Shown here: piece after piece, positions 12,241 to 24,646 of the stretch | Numbering within the stretch: position 1 is the stretch's first letter | How the letters are laid out: each line of letters begins with the position of its first letter | Assembly: GCA_015657535.1 (NCBI GenBank) | Contig: JADHZB010000278.1 | Location: 1 to 41,500 of the forward strand | DNA length: 41,500 nt | Source: Nephromyces sp. MM_2019 | Lineage: Eukaryota; Apicomplexa; Aconoidasida; Nephromycida | Direction: 5' to 3' | Notes under the pieces: model-generated | The model's input: the letters and a program-made list of their open reading frames with translations, nothing else | Databases searched by the model: none | Told to the model about the DNA's origin: nothing | Program-made: the position numbers and the translations under genes

Positions 12241-13659
12241 GGTTATCTAATTAGAACTATAGAACCGCTAATTTTTTTAGAGCTCTTTAAAAAAGGTTTA
12301 TCTATCTCAGATTACGTCAAGCTTATATTCATATAAGATGGTTTGGTTTATACAAAATAATAAGTTTTAATTAACTACACATAAGCGTGTTTATAGCAGT
12401 CTGTAATTATCTATTTAAAACTGGGCTTAGTGCTATACAAACAAATGTGTATGAAATTATTTATCTATACAAATTTATGAAACACTATTTAGTGCTAAGT
12501 TTATGCGAATTAAAAGTAATGCGCACAAACTAGTATATATAAATATACATGTTGGTGCACAAATACTCACAATTTTAATTTGTGTATGAGGCTAAAATCG
12601 TTTATAGTAGTATATTTAAAAGTGTGCATAAAAAAAATTGGCTTTAGTGTCTCTAATTTTTTACAAGAGTATTGTTATAAATTTCTCAGGGTGAAAGATA
12701 AGCACTGTTTATTATATTTTATATGAAAAAAGTCCAAGCTACACACTAAATATTACAAGAAGGAAATCTGTAGAGTATATTCCACTTTTTGAAGCTAAAA
12801 TAACAGAGTTTTATTTACAAGTTTCAAGCTTATTTCTCACTATAAAATTATAAAGCCTACTTAGGTCAAATTTTTGGGTTTATTAGAATAAAATGAAGAC
12901 GGATCAAAATTTGAAATTTCTTACAGACCAAAACAACTTTAATACTAGAGACAACAGTTAACTCAATTAATTCAATTTCTGAATAGCATTATATATTTTC
13001 AATTAATCATTACAAATACTCAACTATGTCAATAAATTAAAATTTGCATTTAAACACACCTTAATTATGGTTTAGAACTTGCAAATGGCTAACAAAGATT
13101 CCAATCAGACCTTAATTTAATAAAAATAATATTTTGTGATAAGTTTTACGATAGTCTGATTAGGATTATCCAATATAAAATGGTCAAGATTGGGTGATGC
13201 GTTAGCTTGTTTTGAGCTATTATTTACAAAATTTATTGGATAGTTATAGACTCCTTACAAGTCTGTAATATGTAATGATTAATCTGATATCAATCAAGGG
13301 TATAGAGATATGATCTCAATTTGGATGAGTTGCTTTGATAGAGAAAAAAATTACATTTTCATCATGATTAAAATATCTCTTAAAATAAAAAAAACATATC
13401 GAAATTTGCTTTTGAGTGTAGAAAAGAAGCTGAAAAAATTTTAAGCGAAATTGTCGAATAGAGTGCAAAAGCAGTATGTTTGTGTTGATTGATCTCTACT
13501 ATTTTAATGAAAACAGATGATATTTCTCAAATCTTCGCCATTGCTATAATATTTTGAAGAGTGTACTATATGAGTGAGTTATCATGAAAAATTTATGCAA
13601 CAAAATTTTGATAGTTATGAATAGGAATATATATATATATATACAAGTCGGAGGTGTAG

Positions 13660-13719
13660 TTATGTTAGTACGAATTTCTTTTTCTTCTTTTTGATACCAG
13701 TTTTCTTAACGGATACAGG
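13660..13719 (-). other. Candidate alternative last exon of the G-patch gene
   Basis: On the minus strand an acceptor (ATATCAG, ending at 13720) is followed by 19 codons reading PVSVKKTGIKKKKKKFVLT and a TAA at 13660-13662. It could be joined in phase to a GTAAAT donor inside the annotated last exon of the upstream G-patch gene (exon ending at 14077). That would replace one lysine-rich tail with another. It is also possible that this is a relic exon, or the end of a different gene. The evidence is splice signals, phase and the similar basic tail only. Confidence 0.35.
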
Positions 13720-13980
13720 CTGATATGAATTCAAGTAAAGGAAGATATGTATTGTAGAGTTAAAATATAAAAAGAAAGAGTATGCCACACAAATAATGTA
13801 GGAAGCTTAATTTCATTTATTTTATAGGTTACTAAATATTATTATATAATTGTTTCAGTCTGGATATCTCTTTCTACCTAACTTAACTGAGGCTGTTGTG
13901 AATACAGTGAAGGATTTATTTTTATGCTAATAGCTAGTATTATTAGTACCAATTAGACACTATGAAATAAATTGTAACAA

Positions 13981-15607
13981 TTATGTTTGTATAACCTCGA
14001 GAGAATCAATTTTCAGTGATTTCTTAACTAGTTTAATTTTTTTCTTCTTCTTTGTTTTCTCCATGGATTCATTTACACTTGTAGAAGCAGTGGTTTCTTG
14101 ATAAGATTTACAACCACTTGATAAAGTAGATGCAGTGGTTTCTTGGTAGGATGTAGAATCACTTGATAAAGTAGATGCAGTAGTTTCTTGATAAAAGGTA
14201 GAAGCTGAATGTGTCTGTTAAATAGTGTAAATTTTATCATATGGAATAGGCATACGTTTATGATGGATGTTGTAAATTTAGTTTTGTCCTTCTTAATAGG
14301 GGTATCTCATTACTTACCGAGTTAATTGATAGACTTGTAGGGGGAGAGTCATCATCAGAAGTATCGCTTGAAGAATTCTGTACAATTTGAAAAACAAAAT
14401 ATCATTTGTAGAATTTTAGCATGTGTATTTACATTGTGATAAAGTATATGTATATTTATAGCAGTAAAGCGAATTTCTGTAGTGTTGAATTCAAATAAAT
14501 TATAAATCAAAAATTGGATGTGCAAAACCATATTTTTAAATTATATAATGATAATTGGCTATACATAGTTCAATGTAGGATTAGTCATACTTACCTCATC
14601 AACCATGATACGAGAGGCTACTTGATTGTAGAGTCCATCCCACCAGTTATCCCACTCATTAGAATCACCATGACGAGCTGTGGCACCAAGCTATTCATTC
14701 AAAATAGAATGATATAAATTGTGTTTAAGATAAGGTTTTCATGTGTGTATTATAGTGTATGCTACATATAATATATTAAATTACCCCAAGTCCTTCCTTT
14801 CTTTTTTTTACTGTGATACAACTTGTTATTCCCGTACCATCTCTACCCAAGCCTTGACCCCTGTAAATAAATATGTAAATTAAGTAATTTGAGTTGAGTT
14901 AGATCAATATTATTGAGATCAATATTGCTAATTATTAGTGATATATATTTGAGCAAAATCTTTCGATATTTGCATATAATTCTTGGATTAATTATGGGAG
15001 TGTTTTTAAGCACGTATTTAATTGGGTTAATAATATTCTAAGCAAATTGTGTATTCACTTCTTAGCCCTAGTTTGTATCTCTGCAATTGAAAGCTGTTCA
15101 CGAGCTAAGAGAATAAAAAATTAAGAGCTCAATGGCTATAAAAACAATGTGATTTATACAAATGTCAAATCAGCTAAGTAAAAATCTGTGATTATCCTAT
15201 TTAGAGTCAAATCTGTGCTAGAATAACTAATTGATTAGAGGATTGTATAGGTGGTGTAAGATTCGCCTAAATTGTTTAAAACACAAGCTAAGGAGGTTTA
15301 AAGTTACCCAAATCACTTCAAACAAACAAATTTGGTGCTAAAGTAAAGTAATCAAGTAGGCAAGAACGGATGATTTATTTGGCCCGGGCCCACCTAAACT
15401 GGCCCCAATGTAAAATTGTAATGGATGGGTTGTTCGTAGAAGTTACTATTGTTCTTACAAGACTGCTTAAGTACCTAAAGAAATCAAGTTGACTTACTCG
15501 GTCCATCCAAATTTCTTGAGTATGGAGCTCCCAAAGCTAGATGTGAATGGAGTCGATGAACCTATTGTTGAGGAGGATAAGACTCGTTCATAGTACTTCT
15601 TAGACAT
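13981..15607 (-). CDS. GPATCH4: G-patch domain protein, GPATCH4-like
   Basis: Five exons, in transcription order: 15498-15607, 14785-14860, 14595-14690, 14318-14377 and 13981-14214. They give 191 residues. Donors are GTAAGT, GTAATT, GTAAGT and GTAAGT, and all junctions keep phase. The G-patch (about residues 25-68) reads ILKKFGWTEGQGLGRDGTGI then VKKRKEGLGLG. It is followed by NEWDNWWDGLYNQVASRI, which matches the Trp-Trp-x-x-Leu-[FY]-Asn block after the G-patch in GPATCH4 (yeast Tma23 is similar). Members are nucleolar proteins linked to ribosome biogenesis through RNA helicases. Then come an acidic Ser/Asp stretch (96-104), three copies of a YQETTAST unit (122-160) and a lysine-rich tail (168-180) expected to act as a nucleolar signal. 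The introns are plain AT-rich, without long TG/CA tracts. The subfamily name is less certain than the G-patch call. The start is the first ATG of an exon with a good donor. Confidence 0.85.
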
Positions 15608-18442
15608 TTTCAGTTGATTTCAATTGTTGTGTGTGTGTATGTGCTGTTAAGAATTCGTGTTGTTAAGTTGATGATGTATGTAATGCAATAGTTGATGTAA
15701 ATTCTGCTGGATTAGTTTGGTAAAAGGTGAGCAATTTTTGTTAGGGTATTTTAAGGTAAGCTAGCTCAGAGGTATTAAGTTCTATACGAATAGATGTAGG
15801 AGGTGAGTATGCTTCCAAAAATTTTGCTTGGATGCTTGTTTTATGCCTCCATTATATAAATTAAACTCAACTTTGATATCTAAGGCTGTGTTGTTATAGG
15901 ACTTAGGTGTTTAAGTGTTATATTGGGTAATGTAATTAGAATTTGTGTTGCGGCGATACTATTCTAGAATTCTATCACACTGAAACATATTTAATCACTA
16001 TTAAACTTTGTCACAAGCGATACTTTTTTACTTATATTAATGCAAGTCTCAATACAGTTTAGCTAGAAGATGGGCAGTCCTAAAGCTTGCATTTGAGATT
16101 TTCACCCAATGTGTGTGTGCTGTGTGCGAATAGTTAATTTAGGTTAATTTGTTGAATGCATGTGTGTAGTTCGCAAGCATCTGAATTTGGCTTTAAGTAA
16201 CTCATTCAATGTGCGTGTGTTATGTATAAGTAATTAGCTTAAATTATTTTATCCAATGAATGTATAATATTTATAAGCATATAATTTCACTTGAGCTTGC
16301 TTTAATTATTGATATTAAGTCATAAGATTAATAAGTATAATAATAAAATATGAACAAACTTCATCTTAACCTAATAAAATTTTTGACATATGATAAGATG
16401 CTCGTATTTAGTGCAAAATTAGTTTATCAGTCCAACAAGTTTATTTTAGTTATCACTTTTTCATCGATATTATTAATTCTTATATTTATTCACAACTTCC
16501 TCATGTAGTTTGAGGAAAATAGGCGGCCCAACACTTAGTAGAAAACATTAAATTGAAGGCCCTTGTATTGTAGTTACTTAGTGAATTGTCCTTCAGTGGA
16601 ACGTGTAGATAACTGGTGGTTTTCCCTTCTACCAAAATGATCAGGGGTCATTCTAATTTATAGTTTTGTTGATTTTTTTTTATAATTAAATCTATTCTAA
16701 AAAGGAATAACTTTTGTATCAAAAGAATTGGAATCCATTTCAGTTTAGAATTAAATAGTTATTCATTTTAACTTTTTTTTGAAGAACATTTGGATGATAT
16801 TTCCAGTTTAGACAAAAATCCAACTAAACAAATTAGACGAAATAGGTTGCTTCATAATAAAATAAAATTTTGGACAGCTATTTTGACATTTGATTAAAGT
16901 GTATGCATACCAGACTTTTATCAATATAGTTTACTTTTCCTGGAAAGGTGAATTTATTTTTTAATGAAGCTGTTGAGAAATAAAGACGGAATTCTTAGTA
17001 TCTAGCTTAAAATAATATCAGTGAATTAATACAAAATTTTATGGCTTAAGTTATATAGATATCACAGACATCAATACTTAATTTTATATAGGATATGTGT
17101 ATATCAATATGTCCACAATTATGTTAATTTAAAATAAACTTTTAACACTAAATGAAATCTAAAATCAAATAAAACTAATTAACTAAAGTGGAATTTGACA
17201 TTATTTTTCCATGGTGATTATGGAAAAGGATAAATTAACTGATTTGTTTTGTTTTCGATTGCCTCATGATATTATAAGATTATACATATAATAATGCATC
17301 TTATACATCTAAAAAATAGAAAAAAATGAAATCTGTATAATATGTTGGCTCACCTATATATACTTGATAAATTTATATACTGCGCTACAATTTTGGTTGT
17401 TTGCGATCTACTTACTCGTTAAACTTGTATATATTTATCTGACGAACAAAGCCATATTGTCACAATTACATATAGCCAGAAAATCTACAAGTTGTGCATT
17501 GTAAGCATACTCAAAAAGAAATTATTATACACGCCCGAACAGTTATAAATCTACACACACAACATACACACATGGACAACTTTTGCATGCATATTTAACT
17601 TGCATACACAACACAATCTAAACATTCGCAAAACCAATTAAAAAACCTAGCATGTTCAAACACAAAACAAATACATACATAATCAATAAACAAACAACAT
17701 ATATACATAAACACACGGTTGCTAAACACACGTAGTACATATACACACACACACATAATCTCTACATATAAAGAGTTCACATATATATACACCCACACAC
17801 ATGTTAGATATGTATATATTTATCGAGCGTATGTGTATTTTCAATATAAATGAATACATATGTGATGACAGATGCATAGTCAAATATACACATATTCACA
17901 TCTATTTATATAACTGTTCGTATAACATCTGCGACATATACAAATTATACACATACACACACAAGATATTTCATATACATACACAATAAACACATCAAAT
18001 AAATAGATATGTCTTAGGTATACATATATATATATTTTCAAATCATCAACAATATAACAACAACTCTTCTCTCTCCCTTCTTTCATTCTCACATAACACA
18101 ATTAAATACATATAACTACAGATACTCAAACACCCTCTTTAATATTAAATTATTGGATAAAATATTGTATAATTATTATCCTTTTTATTATTGATTTTGT
18201 AGATGATTATGTTTTAGATGCTTGACCTTATTTTTCTTATGAACCTCCTTAGATTTCCTTATTCCATTCTTTAATTCTCGTTTTTATTGTAGATACACTA
18301 CGCACACACACACAAGATTATTATCAACTCTCTTGAGTTATAACGTTATCCAAGCAATACAAATTATAAATACGTACACACACTAAAACACTCTCATTAG
18401 GTATTATACCTCTTCCTTTGCCTACACGCACACATAACAAAG
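15608..18442. other. Intergenic region between divergent genes
   Basis: About 2.8 kb separates the start of the G-patch gene from the start of TCP1, so both promoters should lie here. No exon-like sequence is seen. From about 17520 to 18400 the + strand becomes CA-rich (ACACAC, ATACAC), marking the left edge of the microsatellite-rich island. Short open frames in this part encode only low-complexity peptides. I recognise no specific promoter motif. Confidence 0.6.
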
Positions 18443-21095
18443 ATGTCGATTAGTATCTTAGGTGAAAGAGAATCAGGGCAAGATGTACGCTCTGCCAATA
18501 GTGAGCTAACTAACTTAATTAATATTCTTTTGTATTATCTATAAAATCAAATTCAATGTACTCTTATTTCGCAAACACACACACCCCCCCACACACACAT
18601 TTACCTTTTTGAAGCAACCACACTTGCACATATAAACCTCACATATAGGTCACGTACATAATACCTAATCTCATTAATACACACTGATCCTGCACAAGCT
18701 CAAGCATATACTTACAGAAACACATCAACACTCACCAAACTTTACACACTAACACAGCACCCTACACTCTAACACATACATACCTCTCAAATAAACTTAT
18801 TGTCATGCTAATAAACACAGACACATCAAATCCTTAGATTTACACATCTACACACACCTATAAAAATTCTTCCTGTCTTATCTTATTATTGTATATATGT
18901 GTGTGTGTAATTAGTTTTGGCAGCACAGACTGTTGGTAACATTTTGAAATCGAGTTTAGGCCCACAGGGGTTAGATAAAATGTTAGTGGACGATATTGGC
19001 GATGTTTTAATTACAAACGATGGAGCGACGATATTAGAGCAGTTAGAAATACAACACCCCGCCGCCAAAATATTAGTCGATTTATCACAATTACAAGACA
19101 AGGAGGTGTGTATGTGTGTGTGTGTGTATCTTTGTGTGTGTGAATTTTCATGTGTATATTAGCATCCTTGTGTGTGGGTATATCTGTTTAACTATATTTA
19201 TTTATGTGTGTATATGTTGATGTATGTATATATTTATATGTGTGTATGTATAGATTGGAGATGGTACAACCTCTGTTGTTCTCTTGGCTACTGAATTGTT
19301 GAAACTTGGTAACCAATTAATCAAGTCTGATCTCCACCCCACATCAGTTATTTCTGGCTATAAACTTGCTATGAAGGTTATATTTATACATATATAAATA
19401 TATATATACACACACAAAACTTATTAGCCTAGATACTAAGATTACCTATACAAATATACACACACACCCATCCCCATCTACTCTATAAACTACATAAATA
19501 CACACACACACCCCTGCCTACCAACTCAACTACTCTATACACAACATATACAATAGACATCATCTATAGACACCACAATAAGATGATCATTGTACACACA
19601 TACCTACCCCTTATACCTTTACCTCCCTTGTAACTCTTACACACATTTTTCAACTATAAATAGGAATGTGTAAAATATATTCAAGATAATCTAAGTACTA
19701 AGATTTCTGCCCAATCAAAGGAAATGCTTTTTAATATTGCTAAGACATCCATCTCATCAAAATTTATTGGCTACGATGATACTTACTACGCCAAATTAGT
19801 TGTAGACGCTGTCTTATCTGTTAAAAATGTATGTATGTGTGTGTGTGTATGTGTGTGTATGTATGTATGCATGTGTGTGTATGTATGTGTGTGTGTGTGT
19901 ATGTATGTGTGTGTGTATGTGTGTGTGTGTGTGTATGTGTGTGTGTGTGTGTATGTATGTGTGTGTGTATGTATGTGTGTGTGTATGTATGTGTGTGTGT
20001 GTATGTGTGTGTGTATGTATGCATGTGTGTGTATGTGTGTATGTATGTGTGTGTGTATGTGTGTGTGTGTGTGTATGTATGTGTGTGTGTATGTATGCAT
20101 GTGTGTGTATGTATGTGTGTATGTGTGTATGTATGTGTGTGTGTATGTGTGTGTGTATGTGTGTGTGTGTGTGTGTGTATGTCTATGCGTGTGTATGTGT
20201 ACGTGTGTATGTATATGTGTACGTGTAGGTGTATTTTTATATATGAGATGTGAGTTCTTGATTTTATTTAGTGTGTATATATATATGTATTACTAAATTA
20301 GAGTCATGTGTGTATGTGATTATAATAAGTAATATAATGTGTTTATTATCTCGTTTGTTTTAATTTTTGGGCAAGCAAGATTGTTGACCCTCAATAATAC
20401 CTTGTATTTTACCAGAAATATAAATACCTCATCACACACATATATATATACATACACATACACACATTTTGACATTTTAGATTAACACACGTGGTGATAT
20501 TAAATATCCTGTAAATGCAATCAATGTTTTGAAAAATCATGGGAAAAGTTCAAGAGAATCTTACCTAGTTGATGGTTATGCACTTAAGATTGGCCGTTCT
20601 GCTCAAGGTATATATTTATATGTGTGTGTGTGTGTAGATTTGACTTGTATAAATTATTTTTACATATGTGTGTACACTTATTTATTTAGGTATGCCCTCA
20701 TCAGTGAAAAATGCAAAGATTGCTCTCTTGGACATCAATTTAAGACAACATCGAATGCAAAGAGGAGTTAGCCTACTCGTTGATAACCCAGAAGAACTTG
20801 AAAAAATTCGTACAAAGTAATTACACACACATACACACACATTTATATACACATTCATTAAAATATTACATACAAATACCTATCATAGCAATTCTATATA
20901 CATGTTTTCCCTATTCATTACCTATCTTACATACTTAATACCATATATAGATTTTTACACACCTAATTGCTCACAATATTCATAGTTACACATTTATAAA
21001 TCCCTACTACACACTTACACATCAAACACATCTCAAAATCACACCCCAACTACATCATACACATTTCATAATACTTTCCACACTCATACACACAC

Positions 21096-21129
<34 letters not shown>

Positions 21130-23890
21130 AGGGAAAAGGATATAACACGTGATAAAATTAAAAAAATATTAAGTGCTGGGGCAAATGTAATACTTACAAC
21201 GCAGGGCATTGACGACATGTCTTTGAAATATTTCGTCGAGGCCAAAGCGATCGCCGTTAGACGTGTTAATTTGAAAGATATCAAACGTATATCTAAGATT
21301 ACAGGAGGTGTGTGTGTGTGTGTATGTGTGTGTGTATGTGTGTGTGTGTATGTGTGTGTGTGTATGTGTGTGTGTGTATGTGTGTATGTGTGTGTATGTG
21401 TGTATGTGTGTGTATATGTGTAAGTGTGTGTAAGTGTGTGTATGTGTGTGTATATGTGTATGTGTGTGAGTTTATACAAGTATATAGCTATATATATAAA
21501 TATATGAAATATATAACCCCTGTAATTTTCGACCATTTTACACTCATTTTGCACACAAAATTTAGCACATTTTTTATACACACAAATACACACATTAGGC
21601 CAAATTGCATTCACTTTGGCTACACTTGATGGTGATGAAAAATATGACAGTACACAAATGGGCCACTGTGATGAAGTGTATGAAGAACGTGTGGGTGATT
21701 GGGACTACTTATTTTTTAAAGGATGTAAAGCATCCAAAGCTGCTACCATTATCCTACGTGTAAGTTATATAAATATATATATTTACATGTGTGTGTGTTT
21801 ATATTGTGTGTGTGTGTGTATGTGTATGTGTATATTGCTTATGTGTGTAAGTGTGTACATACATATATTTTTATCTTTTTGGGGGATTGTTTATCCTGTA
21901 ACTAGCATTTAGAGTGTATAATGTGTTACTATTGGGATTATTGATACTATGTGTATATACTATATTTATTTCTATGTGTATATACTATATTTATTTCTAT
22001 GTGTATATACTATATTTATTTCTATGTGTATATACTATATTTATTTCTGTGTATATATAGGTGTATATGTAAATTAGAATTTAGAAATCTCTAAAATGTA
22101 GTAAAATTGAACTCATTTAAACCTTAAATTCACTTGTGAATTTTTTTTTACACACTTCTTTCACATCCATCTTATAATTATATATATTTGTGTGTATCAT
22201 ATAGGGCCCAAATGAAATCGGTATAGATGAGGTTGATAGGTCTATCCATGACTCATTATGTAGTGTAAGTAAAGCCCTTGAAAGTAATTTTATTTGCCCA
22301 GGAGGAGGTGCTACTGAAACAGCTTTATCTATTTATTTGGAAGATTTTGCACGTACTCTGGTAATCATTATATATACTCACAATACTCTTTCTACTCACT
22401 CATTTATATAAATACACACATATATACACATATTCACACACACACACACACATATTCACCCACACACATTTATAACTATCAACACACATTCATATTTATC
22501 AACACACACACATACAAATACACTCGTACACACACATATACACATACAAACACACTCATACACACACATATACACATACAAACACACTCATACACACACA
22601 TATACACATACAAACACACTCATACACACACACACACACACATAGGGATCACGTGAACAATTGGCTGTAGCAGCATTTGCAGAGGCCCTTTTAGTAATAC
22701 CAAAAACGTTGGCAATCAACGCGGCCAAAGACAACATCGAATTGTTGGCCAAACTTCGTTCATATCACTCAAAAAGTCAAACCAGTCATTCTGAAGAATC
22801 AATTAAATATAAATGGTGTGTGTACACATACACACACAATATACACACACACACAATATATACACACACACAATATACACACATGCACAATATACACACA
22901 CACACAATATATACACACATGCACAATATACACACATGCACAATATACACACACACACAATATACACACATGCACAATATACACACACACACAATATACA
23001 CACATGCACAATATACACACACACACAATATACACACATGCACAATATTCACACACACACAATATACACACGCACACAATGTATACACACATAATCACAA
23101 TATACACACATAATCACAATGTATACACACATAATCATAATGTATACACACACACAATCACAATGTATACACACACATACACACCCATACTTGTATAATT
23201 CTATATTAATGCATTATATATTTCCAACGTGTATATATATATAACTAATGTGTATCCTTATTTATATATTATTTTTTATTGTTATTTAAATGTGTGTAAA
23301 TTGATAGGTACGGTTTGGATTTGATTAATGGTAATTGTAGAGACTGTTTAGCTGATGGTGTTGTTGAAAACCAAATGAGTAAAATCAAATCAATTCGGTA
23401 TGTTTATACACACACACAATTACATTAACAAACATTTATATACATACCTTGACACACACACATATACACTTGTAATTTTATACACATTCCAATCTCTTCA
23501 TATGTATACCTACACACCTCTACATATACACACACACTCATCTCTACATATATATATATGCACACACACCTCAACGTATATCAATATATATGTATACGCA
23601 CATACACACACACCTTTAAACATATTTATATGCACATACACACATACCTCTATATATATATATACACACATACCTCTATATATATATATATACACACATA
23701 CCTCTATATATATATATATACACACATACCTCTCTCTCTCTATATATATATATATACACATACCTCTATATATTTATATATATACACACATCACTTTAGA
23801 TTTGCAACTGAGGCGGCTGTGAGTATATTACGAATTGATGATTTTATTAAGTTGGACCCAATCCCTGAAAAACAACCCCATTCACACTAA
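18443..23890 (+). CDS. TCP1: T-complex protein 1 alpha subunit (CCT1)
   Basis: Twelve exons: 18443-18500, 18915-19105, 19254-19376, 19664-19828, 20481-20607, 20690-20816, 21132-21307, 21599-21759, 22205-22360, 22646-22815, 23308-23397, 23800-23890. They give 544 residues, the usual size for CCT1. It is one of eight subunits of the cytosolic CCT/TRiC chaperonin, which folds actin, tubulin and other proteins using ATP. Group II chaperonin signatures are intact: [18 protein letters not shown] (32-49), the nucleotide-binding NDGATI (54-59) and GDGTTS (85-90), [14 protein letters not shown] in the apical region, PGGGATE (408-414) and INAAKD (452-457). The ending [11 protein letters not shown] resembles the His-rich CCT1 C-terminus. 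All 11 introns keep phase and are CA- or TG-rich. Donors vary (GTGAGC, GTGTGT, GTTATA, GTATGT, GTATAT, GTAATT, GTAAGT, GTAATC). In several introns the GT tract begins at the donor. The gene ends 757 bp from the convergent BRAP gene. Confidence 0.96.
19829..20230 (+). repeat. (GTGTATGT)-type microsatellite in TCP1 intron 4
   Basis: About 400 bp is almost entirely GTGT and GTAT steps, beginning exactly at the intron 4 donor GTATGT. Read in frame from exon 4, it stays open to 20296, encoding Cys/Val/Met repeats. The downstream part of the intron (20231-20480) is ordinary AT/CA-rich DNA ending in a good acceptor (ATTTTAG). Confidence 0.95.
21308..21475 (+). repeat. TG microsatellite at the start of TCP1 intron 7
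   Basis: About 165 bp of GTGTGTGT/GTATGTGT starts at the donor of intron 7, directly after the exon ending in ACAGGAG. The intron then changes to AT/CA-rich sequence and ends CACATTAG at 21598. Confidence 0.95.
21947..22046 (+). repeat. 25-bp tandem repeat, four copies, TCP1 intron 8
   Basis: The unit CTATGTGTATATACTATATT plus TATTT is repeated four times with essentially no change (starts at 21947, 21972, 21997 and 22022). The high identity suggests recent expansion. Confidence 0.9.
22521..22640 (+). repeat. 32-bp CA-rich tandem repeat, TCP1 intron 9
   Basis: CACTCATACACACACATATA plus CACATACAAACA is repeated at 22521, 22553, 22585 and 22617 (the last partial). It then runs into a CA tract that leads directly into the acceptor CATAG of exon 10. 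Confidence 0.88.
22820..23190 (+). repeat. ACACACAATATACACACATGC minisatellite, TCP1 intron 10
   Basis: More than a dozen copies of a CA-rich unit built on CACAATATACACACATG or CACAATATACACACACA, with TATA and ATAATCAC variants toward the right. It fills most of intron 10. All frames through it are nearly stop-free, but they encode only Thr/His/Tyr or Cys/Val repeats. Confidence 0.92.
23400..23790 (+). repeat. CACATACCTCTATATATATA repeat, TCP1 intron 11
   Basis: The motif CACATACCTCTATATATATA recurs about six times in the right half of intron 11, with a looser CACACCTCTACATATA form to the left. One copy carries a CTCTCTCTCT expansion. Confidence 0.88.
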
Positions 23891-24445
23891 AAAATTTAAA
23901 TTTACCAAATTTGATATACACACATATATGTCAAATATTGATTATTTATTAAGTGTGTGTGCACACTTGTAATTTGGGTATATCCTATTAAACAATTTTT
24001 AGAAATTGTGTGCAAGTTTATATTTATTTATAAACTGACTTGACTTTATTACACACAATATCACACTATTAGGCTTTTTGTACACACATTAGAATAATTA
24101 CACACACACACATATTTCATACACATTTAACACATTTGAGTAAAATTATTACTACAATTTCAACCAAAGTTTACACATTCTTGTCAGAAAATTAACTCTA
24201 GTAAAAAAATATTTAGAAATTCTAAATAATATAAATAATATGTTTTGTGTATTGTGTATATATTTTAATTGTATTTTAATTGGTCTCTATTATGTTTATA
24301 AAATATTTTTCTGATTATTTTTACGCACATAAAAAAAATATATATATGTGTGTGTGTATAATTATATTGGGCTCCCAACGTATATATATATATATATCGA
24401 GTTTAAGAAATTTCGGTGTGTGTTATAATCGATGTATGTATGCGT

Positions 24446-24487
<42 letters not shown>

Positions 24488-24646
24488 TGGGAATAAATTT
24501 ACAAAATATTTAGACAAATTTTCAAGCTCTATAATATAATGTCTTGTTTTGGGTATTCAGTTTATTTTTAAAAAGATGTGTGTGTATTTATATATATATA
24601 TGTGTGTGTATTTATATATATATATATGTGTGTATTTTATACTTAG
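23891..24646. other. Spacer between convergent TCP1 and BRAP genes
   Basis: This 756-bp stretch should hold both 3' ends. It is AT-rich with a run of GT repeats at about 24443-24485 and two GTGTGTATTTATATATAT blocks at about 24576-24637. No exon-like sequence is seen. I could not single out poly(A) signals, because AATAAA-like strings are common in such AT-rich DNA. Confidence 0.65.

Larger units (their letters stand above)
7236..13659. other. Long AT-rich gene-poor region
   Basis: About 6.4 kb lies between the start of the helicase gene and the proposed alternative exon of the G-patch gene. Both strands are rich in stops, and the few short open frames (for example 8788-8973 and 11640-11864) have no recognisable domains or convincing splice signals. 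The sequence near 8630-8960 is more complex than its surroundings, but I cannot assign it. TG-rich patches occur at 9300-9420, 9555-9575 and 10880-11110. Two repeat blocks are listed separately. Confidence 0.55.

Noticed and set aside
19786..20253. Long open frames on both strands through TG/CA tracts encoding Cys/Val or Thr/His repeats (also at 21312-21629, 22786-23198, 25503-25896, 25903-26566)
   Set aside because: TG/CA simple sequence has few stops in any frame. These lie inside introns of TCP1 and BRAP whose exon borders are supported by conserved protein sequence on each side.
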